64,000 nt of DNA from Brienomyrus brachyistius (taxonomy: Eukaryota; Chordata; Actinopteri; Osteoglossiformes; Mormyridae). Below the pieces are notes generated by a model. It had not been told where the DNA came from. It did not search any database and saw only the letters and a program-made list of their open reading frames with translations. The DNA is taken from positions 17,832,863 to 17,896,862 of the forward strand of contig NC_064542.1 in NCBI RefSeq assembly GCF_023856365.1. The letters run 5' to 3'. This document shows positions 26,263-39,247 of this stretch, one piece after another. The stretch's first letter is position 1, and every line of letters begins with the position of its first letter. The position numbers were made by a program, and so were the translations under genes.

Positions 26263-29200
26263 AATATATATATACATATGTCTGTATGTATGTAAGAAAA
26301 ACTGCCAGAATATTTCTTTCTTATTGTCTTATTTAAGGGGCATCTTGTGGAAGTGTATGAGAGTATGAGATCGGAATTAGAGTCAAGGTTTTGTCACAAA
26401 GCACAAACATGCACAAGGAATTACACTTTGTACGAAAGGTGCAGACATAAGGACAGACAGGCTAAAAGACTAATATAGGGCTAAATAGAAGCCTGTTAGC
26501 AATTATATCAGCTATAGACATGTAGAAGAACAAAATCTAAATAAATATGTGTACAGTTCATTTTTAAACTGGATAGAGGGTAAAAACTCAGAACAATTTA
26601 ACGTGACGTCAAAGTGCCAGTGAGAAGAAAAATAGTTTTTTTTTTAGGACAGTTTTGTGGTGCATTGAGGAGATCACTGATCCATGGCTACTACAGCTTT
26701 TGGGAAGACGTCGTTCTTAGGACTGTTGGTTCTGGATGTCACGGCTTGAAAACGCTTTCCACTTAAAGGTTATGGAAAAGGTGATGACCTGCATTATTGG
26801 GGTTGTTAATGATCTTTTGAGTCGACTGACTAGTCTAGCTTGTTACAAGTCCTGCATGGGTCGGAGACTGCAGGTGATAATTTTGACTGCAGGGTTGCAA
26901 ACTTTGGTCCGCTGGCTGGAGTGAGATTTTCAACTTGAGACAAGTCTACAGACGCATTTACACGTATGTAACAGTTTTATTACCTTCCAAATAGTCTGTA
27001 GGGTTTGCACACTACTCCAACGCTTTTTATGAAGCTAATTCTAGGTTTATAATAGAATAAAACAAATTTGCCATAAGAGTTCTTACATGAGCGTGACAGT
27101 CTGAAAGACCTATGACTGATCTGATAGTACATTGAAGTTTTCCCCTGTTCTTAGCAGAAGTCGCACCAAACTACACCGTTATTGGGCCAATCGGTGTGGT
27201 GTCATCAGCGAACTTCATGAGTTACACCAAAGGGCTACCAGAGGTACAGTCATTAGTATAGAGCGTGAAAAGCATGGAGATTAGAAGGTGGCCCTGTTGA
27301 GCTCCAGGACTGATAACCAGACGGCTAGATACAGCATACTGTAGCAATATCCAGAAACCTGTTGGCCCTGAAGCCAAACTGAAGTGTTCAAAGAGACTGT
27401 GTAGCTTTTTTATGTAAGTGAGGATGGGGTGCTCAAATGTCCTTGTCAACACAGATATCAATGCTACTGGCCTGCTGTGTTTGAGGTCCGAGGTTTTGGC
27501 CTTCTTGGGGAAAGGAACGATGTTGTTATTATATTGTAATTCAGTATTGTATATCTAGACTAGTTAAAGTAATTTTCAATTATTTTATTACCTTTTATTA
27601 AAAAAAAAAACAATGATCAAATGAAATGCAATATATGGTGTCACAGAAAATTCTGGAAGAAAATTCTCAGAGATGAGCTCCGCTAAATTAGAATTGTGCA
27701 CAGCATGAATAAAGGCCTATGCTGTGCTTCTTAACGATGACTTCTATGTTGCTGTAATGACATTTTAATGATAGTCGCCTTGAGCATAGTATCTCTGCAG
27801 CGAAACTCATCACAAGCACAAGATGAGTAGGGTGGGGTTCGTCATTACAGGATGTTAATGTGAGGAAGACAGGAACTGTCTTTGGTGAAAAGTAACAATT
27901 ACTTCAAGGAATTTTAACAGAAAAAGAGGAAAAGGTTTTTAATACAGGCAAAACTGACCCTGAATGACACATACACTTCACTGACCTTTCATGCTAAATA
28001 ACTACCAGGCCCTAATTTTAAAGCTAGCAGCATTTGGCAACTTACTTCTTAATTGTAGAGCAGTTATGAATGTTTTAATAATCTATGTTTTTTTTTTAAT
28101 GTAAAAAAGAATCACACTGAAAGTTGCCCAGCAGACCTATGCAGTTTTGTAATCTACAATAAGATCTGTAATCCTTCCCAAGTATAGCACCAGATCTGTT
28201 CAAAAATATTGAAGTAACCCTGAAAAAGATGTGAGTCATAAATTCTGCAAAACAACTGAATAGGGATATATATATGCTGACAAACAGCCAGCATTGGTAT
28301 CCGCCACTTACGACATCCCTTTAAAATTAGCATAAAATATCAGTGTTAGACAAGTCAGATGAACTTTGTCATTTTTCATTCATATTTCATTTTATTGATT
28401 AGAAAAAATTCTGCAGTGAAATCAGAATGGTTAAGAAAAAGTATTTTACCCTCAGATACTACATTGGAATTTATTACAGAAAGCTATGCAATTCCCCATT
28501 GCCACCATGTGAAAAAATAATTGCACTCCCAATAACTAGTTATGCCATCTTAATCAGCAAAGACTGCAGCAAAACACTTCCTGTAGTTAATAATCAGTTT
28601 CTCACAGGCTCGCCCAAACAGTACTGCTTTTTTTCAGTTATATTTGTGAATTCATTAGCATCACTGTTGCCATAATGGGAAATCACTGAGGTCCTTATGT
28701 AGCAAAGGTCTTATTACTACAGTATATTACAACACATGTCTGTCACATCCAAGGCTGATGCTTCACTTCCTTGTGCATCCATGTATTTCCACTTGCAGTT
28801 CTGGATTACTTTATGCTCTTGGAAAGGTTTTAGCGGGAACATTTCAACAGTAGGATGAGATGGTAAGTTCACCAATAAGGACAAGTTCACAAATAACACA
28901 ATGCCACAATCGAGCAAAATATTTCTTCAACATGCGTGTCCCTGATGGTAGCTTATCATCAGACCACCAGCTTCAGTGCTGTAACGTTATATTTTGGCAT
29001 AATCCTCAAGAAAAACGTGTGACAGGTAACAGCAGAGGTCATAGATGGAAGTAATAGAGAAATGAAACCTCAACTGGACTGTTAGTGATGTCATTGTGAG
29101 GGGGGATGGTGGCCTTTAGATCTAGAATTTGGAGCAGAGCAGACCATAGATCTCTTTATATGTTCCCCACCCATATAATCACATAAAAAAGTTGCAGTAG

Positions 29201-30530
29201 CTACAGTAGGTTAAATACTGTCTCTTATTAAGTCATGCAGAAGAGGATCTGCTATGAGGTGTAAATCACGTCTGCCAGCCCGTTAGCTGAAGTGTGAGGA
29301 TGTTCACACACGGAGAATGGATTTGCACTTCTGAGTCACGGTGCTCACTCCTTTAGTGCCTGTTCACGTGGTTATGAACCCCTCTCAAGATTTATATCTC
29401 ATGAGCGACATTCACATTCAGCATTCAACGTGTACAGTGCAAAAGTCTTAATGTGTAGGTGAACAAAAACCGTTTTTCTGGGCGAGTATTTGCTCAGGAA
29501 AAACCATATATGATGCTGGAATATATGGATGCAAATAGTTATACAATAAAAAGGGAGAATAATGTCTTATGTCATGGTTGCGGAGCTTGATGCAGGCATA
29601 AAGTAGGCAGCAATCCACTCTGTGGCTCCACTGATGGACAAGCTGCAGGGAAGTTCCTCCCCTTTCTAGGGAACTTGTGAATCTGAGCATTTGGCGTCTA
29701 CTGCTAGCCTGGAACACTTAAAAACAAGGCATGTCCCATAACAGGTGTTCGGAGAGCCAACACCACTGTATCTGAGCTGGTCACTGGCCATAACTGACCC
29801 AGATAGTGGGGGCTCCAACCCAAGCACTGCTGGGTCTGCAGCAGGTGCCATGGACACACATGTATCCCAGCACAAGGGAGGACACAGAGCCTGGGAATCA
29901 TTGTGTTGAACCAGTGATTCTGTTACAGATCCCAAGGAGAGTGTTGCAATTGGCCTCAAACTCATGACCAAAGGGTTTACAGCCACACGCTCAGCCCAAA
30001 GAGTGATGCAGCAGTCCAGGGAGTTGGGGAAGCACACTAAGGACTTGAAGGACAAGAGACAGGGTGGAGAAAGAGATGGCCAGCAACACCTGCTGGCCAA
30101 ATGGGGAGGAGACATGAAGGGTAGAGTTGGGCAGTACAGTCCCTAACAGTAAGTTATTGGTGTCTTGTTGGATTGGTTGTTAAGGAAGAACTAGTTCCCA
30201 AAAAGGTCCTACTTTGATTGTTTGAAAATGGTTTGTATTTGCAAAAGCCAGTCGTCAATTCATATTTTGATTTGCAAGCATGCTGTAAATCTGTATTGTG
30301 ATTTAACCTTAGTTTTTGTTCAGTTTACACTTTAGATTTCTGGCTGTAGCAGCCCAGACTGCTCACAATCAAAGACATAACAAGTTTTCAGAAATACTTA
30401 AGTGTAAAGTGAACTAATGGGACTGATATGATGTCCTTATTGTGTGCTTGTTAATCAAAATATATTCTTATGCTGCTGCTGCAGTATAAGTGAATTTCAC
30501 TAAAGCTGTAATCTGTGATTTGTTTGGAAG

Positions 30531-31215
30531 ATGACAAGCATAAAAGATGACACAACCAACCAGACAGCATTACCGACTATTTCACCTGTACGTAGGGAGG
30601 TTCAGGCTCTGCCAGACTATGATTACCTCTCAAACAATAGGAAGCTTACCTATGAAAAGGGAACTCAGTGCATACTGAAGAATGATAGAAGTTCCTTATT
30701 GTACACTTACCTTTCTCTTGATGTTTTCTTTGGTCTTTTTAAGTTTCTTGAAGAATCCTATGTAGCAAATTTCAACATTGACACAACAGACTAAATATTG
30801 ATGACTATCATGAAACTGAAGTTAGTTAAATTTACTTCAAAGTGACCTTGCCAAACAGTGTAAATTCTCCAAAAGATTGGTGAGTTGAATCATTTCCTAC
30901 TGGATTGACACAATGGATGGTACATTCCTTGAATGCCACATCTAAAACACAATGCCACGGTGCTTGAACAACACATGCTTTGTCAACTGCTCTGAAGCAG
31001 ATATCCAAAAAGCCCTTCAACCTAGACTCCAGAAGAAGCTATTACAGTTACTATTATTCAAGTAACTCCCTGAAATGTTTGGTTGCCATTGCCTGTTGTA
31101 GACTTATTATGTTCATCTCACTGGCTTACGGAGGCAGGTGCAGCGACGTGTTCGTTACCCAACTGTCTCCATTTCTAGAATATCAGCACCCTGATGATAA
31201 GATGATGGCAGACAC
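30531..31215 (+). pseudogene. DDE_Tnp_4-type (IS5/Harbinger/ISL2EU-like) transposase relic
   Basis: An 87-codon frame at 30531-30794 contains LLYTYLSLDVFFGLFKFLEE. This resembles the FYTGLPS...F..L..YL segment found ahead of the catalytic core in DDE_Tnp_4 transposases. After a frame break, 30989-31020 can be read VNCSEADIQKA, matching the IDCTE.FIE.P first catalytic block with the Asp replaced by Asn. Another frame then gives SRRSYYSYYYSSNSLKCLVA and SLAYGGRCSD, matching YS.YK..NT.K.L and the GGR.SD second catalytic block. Stops and frameshifts make it non-functional. The superfamily assignment is by motif pattern only; terminal repeats were not found. Confidence 0.65.
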
Positions 31216-34200
31216 TGTATCGAATGTGAATAATCAAATCGGAAGAACAACAAACCGGCAAGCTTACACTTTCGTATCAGTCATATTCCGCAACCAGATA
31301 GTACGCAACAAAGACATCACTAGATAAACACATCTCAGTAGCGATAGCTTTAAAACATGAGACTCTGAATGTGTATGTCAACACAATGTGCACTCAAGAC
31401 ACATTTACCATACGCAGAATAGACCGTAGAAAACTTTACAGCGAGGGGCAAATGCCAAAAAAATATAAAACAAGTTCTTGCCATAAGAATGTTTTCCATC
31501 CTGCATTTTTGATGAGGACTCATTACTCGTAATGTATATGTATAGACTATGTATTTGCATACCAGACAATGCACAGCGGTATAAAAAGAGCGTCAAAAAA
31601 GAGACACATTTAGAATTGATCTCCTCATCCAGTTTTAAACAATCACTAACTCGCAAACAAATAAACGACCAATAAAGGATCACTTAATGATTTAAAGAAA
31701 CGAGACAGCCAATAGGGGCCCCCTGATCACTCTGGGCCTCATTAATCCACCCCAGATTGTAGTTACTCTTGTGTGTATTTATTCAAACTATCTTCTTTGC
31801 AGCCAGCTATAGTTTTCGTTAGACACACATTGGAAAGATATGATCATGAAATTTATAGTCAATAATGATTTAAGCTCTAACCACACCTTCCCAACCTTCT
31901 GACTGTGACGGTATGGACACACATTGGTACATCGGAACTTCTGTCAGATCCATCCACTCTGAGTGGCAACATTAAATAGTTGAAAATACTTTATGCCTGG
32001 CTATTTCTACACGTTATCTTATTATCTGTGAGAATTATTTTCATCAATTATATTATTTTTAAAGTTTTCCCAGGACATTTTTTTAACTTGATGGCTGCTG
32101 GCTTGTGGCATAAAGTATAAATGTACAAATAAATGAACTTCAATAAGGTTGTTGCTTCTGCATTCCAATATAAGGTGAATAAGAAGCCAACAATACTTGT
32201 AATGCTGTACTCACTGTATATTGCTGGAATGGTCCCACATTCCACATCAGTCATATTAGAAAGGACTGAGGTAATAGTTAATGGCCTTCCTCTCTGACTG
32301 CAGATAGCTATGTATTCACCTTTAGCCCCAGAAGTCTGTTTACCTGAATCACAAAGTCAAGGACAGCTGCTAAAGGAGAGCAATTAGGGACAGATTGTGT
32401 CTGACTGCTCGTCTATGGGGGGGGACAACAGGAAACAGTGATGTTCTTGTCTGTTTTCCCCTCCATCGACTTTGTGTTGCCAGGGTGACGAGACAATGTC
32501 TAACTGAACTTTTCATTATGCAGGTAGTGGAATTCATGATAAGAATGGGGCGCACTGCTTTTCATTTGTCGATCAACGGGCGAGCTTTTTTTAAACTACA
32601 GCGCTGCAACTTTCTCTGCAGACTAAAGCAGCGAATAGCTGTGAATAGCATGTGGCTTTAATGAAATGGAGCATAGATGCATATTACATCAGCAAGGCTG
32701 GACAATGAGTATGCTGCTGTGATTGTTGTCAGGCTGCCCTGCTGTTTACTGCTGAGCACCATAGTCATGACAGAAATCCGGTTTTTACTCATGTCGTTTT
32801 AATTCTGAGGACTGATTCCTTGAGCGCTTTGTTAACTGCGTTTTTATGTTGAAACGTAAATACGGATAATGAAAAACTACGTAAGTATTGCTAAACATGT
32901 TATCCTTAAGCAAACACCAAGCTACTTGGGAAACGTCTAGGCAGCCAATTGTAATTTCTTTAACATAACTACGTTCCAATCTAATGCTATACCTACTAGT
33001 ATTCACCATAACCACCTGTGTTATTATACCTTGTATTTCATGGTATGACAACCATGGTCCGAGACCTACTGTATAATCTCGGTTATTTCATACTGCTCAC
33101 AGGATTCCAGTCTCACTAATCAATTATCAATTTTTAGTCAACGTCACTGTGAATTACATTCCCCTGTGTGTTAATTTCTATGTGTTTGCTGTGAAAACTG
33201 TCAGTCTCATTCAAACAATGCTTCTATTTCCTCTCTGAGGTTTGAGAGCTGTATTCCACTGGAAAAGATGACAAACTGAATGCAAAATCTCCCTGCTCTA
33301 GTCACAGTCAATGTCAATCACAAATTTAATCAAACCCGACTACACACATGCACACGGACAACCATCCATGCCCAGAAAAATAAACACAAACACAACGGCA
33401 CATGTGCACAGAGACAACTATGCCCAGAATAATAACCACGAAAACAAATAAGTGAAAACAGAGAGAACAACTACAGTAAGTAACATACTGTAGACATAAC
33501 CAAGAAACACAAAGTCAAAGTAAACAGGCATGATTACAGATAAAAGCAAAAAACAGAACTACACACAAACAAAACCACAGGTAAACAGAAATGCATAGCA
33601 TGGATATTACTACCCAAAAAAGCCGGATGTAATATTTGACGATTTGGCATGATCCTGGACCTGTCGGTTTTTCGAAACTCTTGCTGGATGTGTTGTCATA
33701 GCAGCATCACCCAAATCCTCATACCTGCTCGGAGCAGGTTTGTTCTGCGTAAACAAGGATTAGCTCACACACTTAATCAGTGTCCATGCATGGAAATCCG
33801 TTCAGTCTTGGCCTCGCAATTCATGGATGAGCAACCAATTGCAATCGGTGCACAAATAATAAGAAAGGAACTTCATATTGAGAGAATTTTGCGCGATCGG
33901 CAAGATCCTTTATTGTTGCCGGATCATGGGTGTCGCCACCATTAAATCTGAGGGGGACGTGTCCCCCTCTCATTTCATAATTATACATCTGGACCCCCCC
34001 CCCCCCCACACACATTTAACGATACTGCTTCAGCCGAGATAGAATATTATATCTTAAAGATTTAGCCTATTAACTCCGTATATAGACGTCCAACTAGGTG
34101 AAGTCGGGCCCTCACAGCCACACACACACTGTGTACTGTATTGCCTTGAGATATTTTGCAAGTGCCACTTTTTCGTACACTGTAGACGATGCGGAAAATA

Positions 34201-34737
34201 TAGCAGAGTACAGTTTGCCAGGCAATTCGCAATTGTTTTTCCTGGACACCTGCGAGTGCAGGCAATTAAAGAGGCGTTTTATGCCATTGCAGATAATGTA
34301 TGCGCAATAAAATTACAGTTCTATAAAGAATTAAAAAATCACATTTTCTCACTACCCAGAATTTCCAAAGGTTTTGTCTACCTTCTTCTTATTAGCCTCA
34401 AAAGGGATTTTTATAAATATTAAAGATTTCCTACATTTCATGTACATGAAATTAAGAAACACACACCCACACACATATATATGTGTAAATCAAGACCACT
34501 CAACTGATGTAATTTTCAGTAATGTTGAACACGTTACTGACTGCTGCAAACTCTCACTTTACAGAAAAGTGAGGAGAGCGAACCAGCAGGATGCCTGCCA
34601 AGGCCATGGTCACACACCTGCTTCCCGTCCAGCATCCATATCTTAGGCCTGCAGCTGCACTTCTACAATCCAACTTTACAAAATGGAAAAGATGGTTACT
34701 TTTTTAAACTGATGGACAACCAGAAAAAGTATGTGTA

Positions 34738-35420
34738 CATACGGAATGAGCAGAAGCCTGCGTCTGCGTGTGTACGTGTGTGTACAGAATGAGCAGAAGC
34801 CTGCGTCTGCGTGTGTACGTGCGTGTACAGAATGAGCAGAAGCCTGCGTCTGCGTGTGTACGTGCGTGTACAGAATGAGCAGAAGCCTGCGTGTGTACGT
34901 ATGTGTACAGAATGAGCAGAAGCCTGCGTCTGCGTGTGTACGTATGTGTACAGAATGAGCAGAAGCTTGCGTCTGCGTGTGTACGTGCGTGTACAGAATG
35001 AGCAGAAGCTTGCGTCTGCGTGTGTACATGTGTGTACAGAATGAGCAGAAGCCTGCGTCTGCGTGTGTACGTATGTGTACAGAATGAGCAGAAGCCTGCG
35101 TCTGCGTGTGTACGTGTGTGTACAGCATGAGCAGAAGCCTGTGTCTGCGTGTGTACGTGTGTGTACAGAATGAGCAGAAGCCTGCGTCTGCGTGTGTAAG
35201 TGCGTGTACAGAATGAGCAGAAGCCTGCGTCTGCGTGTGTACGTGTGTGTACAGAATGAGCAGAAGCCTGCGTCTGCGTGTGTACGTGCGTGTACAGAAT
35301 GAGCAGAAGCCTGCGTCTGCGTGTGTACGTGTGTGTACAGAATGAGCAGAAGCCTGCGTCTGCGTGTGTACGTGCGTGTTCAGAATGAGCAGAAGCCTGC
35401 GTCTGTGTGTGTACAGTATG
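34738..35420 (+). repeat. 43-bp minisatellite, 16 units
   Basis: GAATGAGCAGAAGC occurs 16 times from 34744 to 35383 at a 43-bp step; one unit is 37 bp because of a 6-bp deletion near 34885, and one carries GCATGAG instead of GAATGAG. The remainder of each unit is CTGCGTCTGCGTGTGTACGT plus GTGTGTACA, alternating purine-pyrimidine sequence. Open minus frames of 243 and 150 codons are consequences of the repeat. Confidence 0.96.
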
Positions 35421-37356
35421 TGTCATTAGTGACAATAATTCGACCCCCCAGCACCAAGTGGGGAACTTAATTGTTTCTTGATGCTTCTTGCTCTCTCTCC
35501 CTTGAGTTTTCTATGGGTGTGCATGGGGCCTCTCTCTCCTTTTTTCACCACTTCCCATCATGCCGCATTCTATGACAGCCCATCTGCTCCATCACCCAGT
35601 CGTCTGACTGCCTGTCCATGGTAGCCACTGTGCCTCTGTGTATGGCCTTAGTTAGGCTACAGGCAAAAAATATCACACTTGTGCGGCTGGAGAATGCTTT
35701 CCCTTCCCGCCCAGTTGCCATGGAGACAGCAGGCATGTGAGCCTCTCGTCTCAGGGTTACTCACAAAGTCACCTCCCAGCCCTGTCCACACGACCCTTTG
35801 TCACTAATTGTCTCTGGCTAATTTTGGCTCTGTTTGTCGCGATGTGAAGTTAATATGAAACAAATAAAAGAAGTTAATGAAGTGCCGCTAATGTATCATT
35901 TCTGTAGTCCTTTATCCTCTCATCATTTGAGGATCTATAGCACATTCAGCCCCTCTCTGCTCCCTTCTTCTCCTGAGCTCTATTGCAGATGTACTGTACA
36001 GCCCCACTCGCACCCCTGTCTTCGTGCTTCATCAGTGAAGCAGCATATTGCTCTGCCTTATTTCCCTGGAGCCTCACTTTCACATCTAGTTTACCCATAA
36101 TGCCTCCCACAGTGATGATTGCTGTGTGGAGTACGCTGCAATGCTCATGGAGAATTTCCATGTTATTGACAGATCACCAACTGGACAAGAGAAGAAAGGA
36201 CATATCAGTTTGACACAAACAGGTGGCACTGAGAAAGACGTGTGAGGAATGAGGTAATGCGTTTAATCCAAAGCTCAGAAAACCAAAAATGGGCAGACTG
36301 TAGAGGGCGCTTTGATAATAAGCATAACACAAACTAAAAAGTGTGGAGCAATTGAGATCGGCGAGTTTAGAATATGTGCCCGTCAGTGGTCCTCAGCTTC
36401 AGATCAACACCAAAACCCGTCGAAGGACACCAGGGGCCCCCACAATCAGCACTGCCTATGCTGAGACGATGCCAGAGTGTTGAAGCTCATCTCATCTGCT
36501 GCCTGTATGCGATGCCTCAATTGGGAAGCCAAAGAGCTTACAGACCCTGGCAAGTTGCTAATAGAATTGCAGATGAAAGAAAAGAAATAGGTGCATGGTG
36601 ATGTAGTCTCAATAAAATGCTAGTCAGTCATTTTCCTGGAAACTCTGGGTTTTAATTAAAAAAAATGTCAGCTGTTATATTTACACTGGATGTGTCTGCT
36701 TATGCCAGAAAATTACTGTCACAACTCATTTTGTGAAAATCTTAATTTTCTACAAATGCTGGAAAAACTCATTTAAGTTGCGTATTCAACAGAAAAGCTG
36801 ACAGTTAGAACCCTTGTAATATGGCTAATGTGCAATTCCAAGAGATATTCGATATGTGCCATATATAATTAGATAACTAAATGGCCACCTCTTATGAATA
36901 ATATTTCTTATGTTCTTCCTGTGTTTTTTATTGTGTTTTTATGTTGTTACACAAGGTAGAAATTTACGTGACTACAACGAAAGTGGTATCCTTGCTTTAT
37001 TTTTCACTAATGAAAATGTAATGCAAATTTATGTCGTTTTTTTCATACTTACCTTTTGTAATAATGGATTGGAGTACTGCTCTTTGTATCTTCTGAATAC
37101 ACTTGAATACAGGAAACACTGTGCCCCATTAGAGACAAGGGTAGTGACTTTTTTTTTGAGCTGGCTTATAGATTTTTGGGCCAAAGCCTCTGGTCAATAT
37201 GGCAATGGGGTGTAGTGGATGTGGAAATTGGAGCAGAATATTAAATGGCGAACAGCCACAGTTTGCTGTGACACAACATCAAGGCAAGTGCATGCTCAGG
37301 TCAGATAGAGATTTGCTCTGTATTTTCATCTTGAGATTGACTTCATATGCATTAAA

Positions 37357-37378
37357 CAACAACAACAACAACAATAAC
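37357..37378. repeat. (AAC)n microsatellite
   Basis: Six to seven AAC repeats ending in AATAAC; produces a poly-Asn artefact frame. Confidence 0.9.
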
Positions 37379-38001
37379 TAAATAATCACTAAAATAAAGC
37401 AAGTCCCTGACTGATACATTTTGTTTTTAATGCAATATGAGTCACATGATTTATGAGGCAATAAAAGTGTTGGTGGATTTCCTTAAATTATTTCGGGCTG
37501 TTGGTATAGATTTTGGATCCCAGAAAATGTAAAAAAAAAATTGGTCCCCTATCATTACATTACATAAATAATATATGCTATTCCTATTTTATGCTACGCT
37601 ACGCTAACAAAGTACTGTATGAATATTCCTGGGGCCTGGTTTCCACAGTTAACCATAGGGACAAAACAGAGTCCAGGAAAAAATTAAGCAGTTATTTGTT
37701 CTGCACCACAAATAGCATCGAAGTTGAGTTTTTTTCTGACACAGCTATGAGACTTTGGCCTTGTAAGTACTTTTTTCTCGCTTTAAATGTGCTATTGAAC
37801 ACTGCTCTTGCATCAGTATTACATTTTATGAAGCATAAAATCATTAAACAGATATCTTTTCCAGCTTACTCTTCCTAAAAAGCCATAAACACACAGAAAA
37901 TAGCAAGTCCAACAAAACATTCCCAGACACAGAGCAGAATCCTCAAAGGATTCGATGGGGTCATTGCGGGTCATGTGACGTCCCCGGCTTGCAGGTGTTC
38001 A

Positions 38002-39247
38002 TCATCATACCCTCGGCTTGGCCAGGTCTCCCCATCATCATACCCTCGGCTTGGCCAGGTCTCCCCATCATCATACCCTCGGCTTGGTCTGGTCTCGCCA
38101 TCATCATACCCTCGGCTTGGGCAGGTCTCCCCATCATCATACCCTCGGCTTGGTCTGGTCTCCCCATCATCATACCCTCGGCTTGGTCTGGTCTCGCCAT
38201 CATCATACCCTCGGCTTGGGCAGGTCTCCCCATCATCATACCCTCGGCTTGGCCAGGTCTCCCCATCATCATACCCTCGGCTTGGTCTGGTCTTGCCATC
38301 ATCATACCCTCGGCTTGGGCAGGTCTCCCCATCATCATACCCTCGGCTTGGTCTGGTCTCGCCATCATCATACCCTCGGCTTGGGCAGGTCTCCCCATCA
38401 TCATACCCTCGGCTTGGCCAGGTCTCCCCATCATCATACCCTCGGCTTGGTCTGGTCTCGCCATCATCATGCCCTCGGCTTGGCCAGGTCTCCCCATCAT
38501 CATGCCCTCGGCTTGGCCCCATCATCATACCCTCGGCTTGGTCTGGTCTCCCCATCATCATACCCTCGGCTTGGTCTGGTCTCGCCATCATCATACCCTC
38601 GGCTTGGGCAGGTCTCCCCATCATCATACCCTCGGCTTGGCCAGGTCTCCCCATCATCGTGCCCTCGGCTTGGCCAGGTCTCCCCATCATCATACCCTCG
38701 GCTTGGCCAGGTCTCCCCATCATCGTGCCCTCGGCTTGGCCAGGTCTCCCCATCATCATACCCTCGGCTTGGCCAGGTCTCCCCATCATCATGCCCTCGG
38801 CTTGGCCCCATCATCGTGCCCTAGGCTTGGCCAGGTCTCCCCATTATCATGCCCTCGGCTTGGTCTGGTCTCCCCATCATCATACCCTCGCCTTTGCCAG
38901 GTCTCCCCATCATCATACCCTCGGCTTGGCCAGGTCTCCCCATCATCATGCCCTCGGCTTGGCCAGGTCTCCCCATCATCATACCCTCGGCTTGGCCAGG
39001 TCTCCCCATCATCGTGCCCTCGGCTTGGCCAGGTCTCCCCATCATCATACCCTCGGCTTGGCCAGGTCTCCCCATCATCATGCCCTCGGCTTGGCCCCAT
39101 CATCGTGCCCTAGGCTTGGCCAGGTCTCCCCATTATCATGCCCTCGGCTTGGTCTGGTCTCCCCATCATCATACCCTCGCCTTTGCCAGGTCTCCCCATC
39201 ATCATACCCTCGGCTTGGCCAGGTCTCCCCATCATCGTGCCCTTGGC
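38002..39247 (+). repeat. 33-bp minisatellite, about 38 units, with higher-order duplication
   Basis: The unit is ATACCCTCGGCTTGGCCAGG followed by TCTCCCCATCATC; variants are TGGTCTGGTCTC, TGGGCAGG, GTGCCC and ATGCCC. Because 33 is divisible by three, every frame repeats an 11-residue period (for example SSYPRLGQVSP on plus, MMMGRPGQAEG on minus), giving open frames up to 425 codons on several strands and frames. Two shortened 25-bp units occur near 38.51 and 39.09 kb, and a block around CTAGGCTTGG recurs 289 bp apart (38821 and 39110). Confidence 0.97.

Noticed and set aside
33930..34010. GGGGGACGTGTCCCCCTC palindrome followed by a 14-C run as a hAT terminus
   Set aside because: It recalls known fish repeats, but no paired end or target duplication could be located.
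34676..35435. 243- and 150-codon frames as a His/Thr-rich protein
   Set aside because: They are products of the 43-bp minisatellite cycling through three frames.
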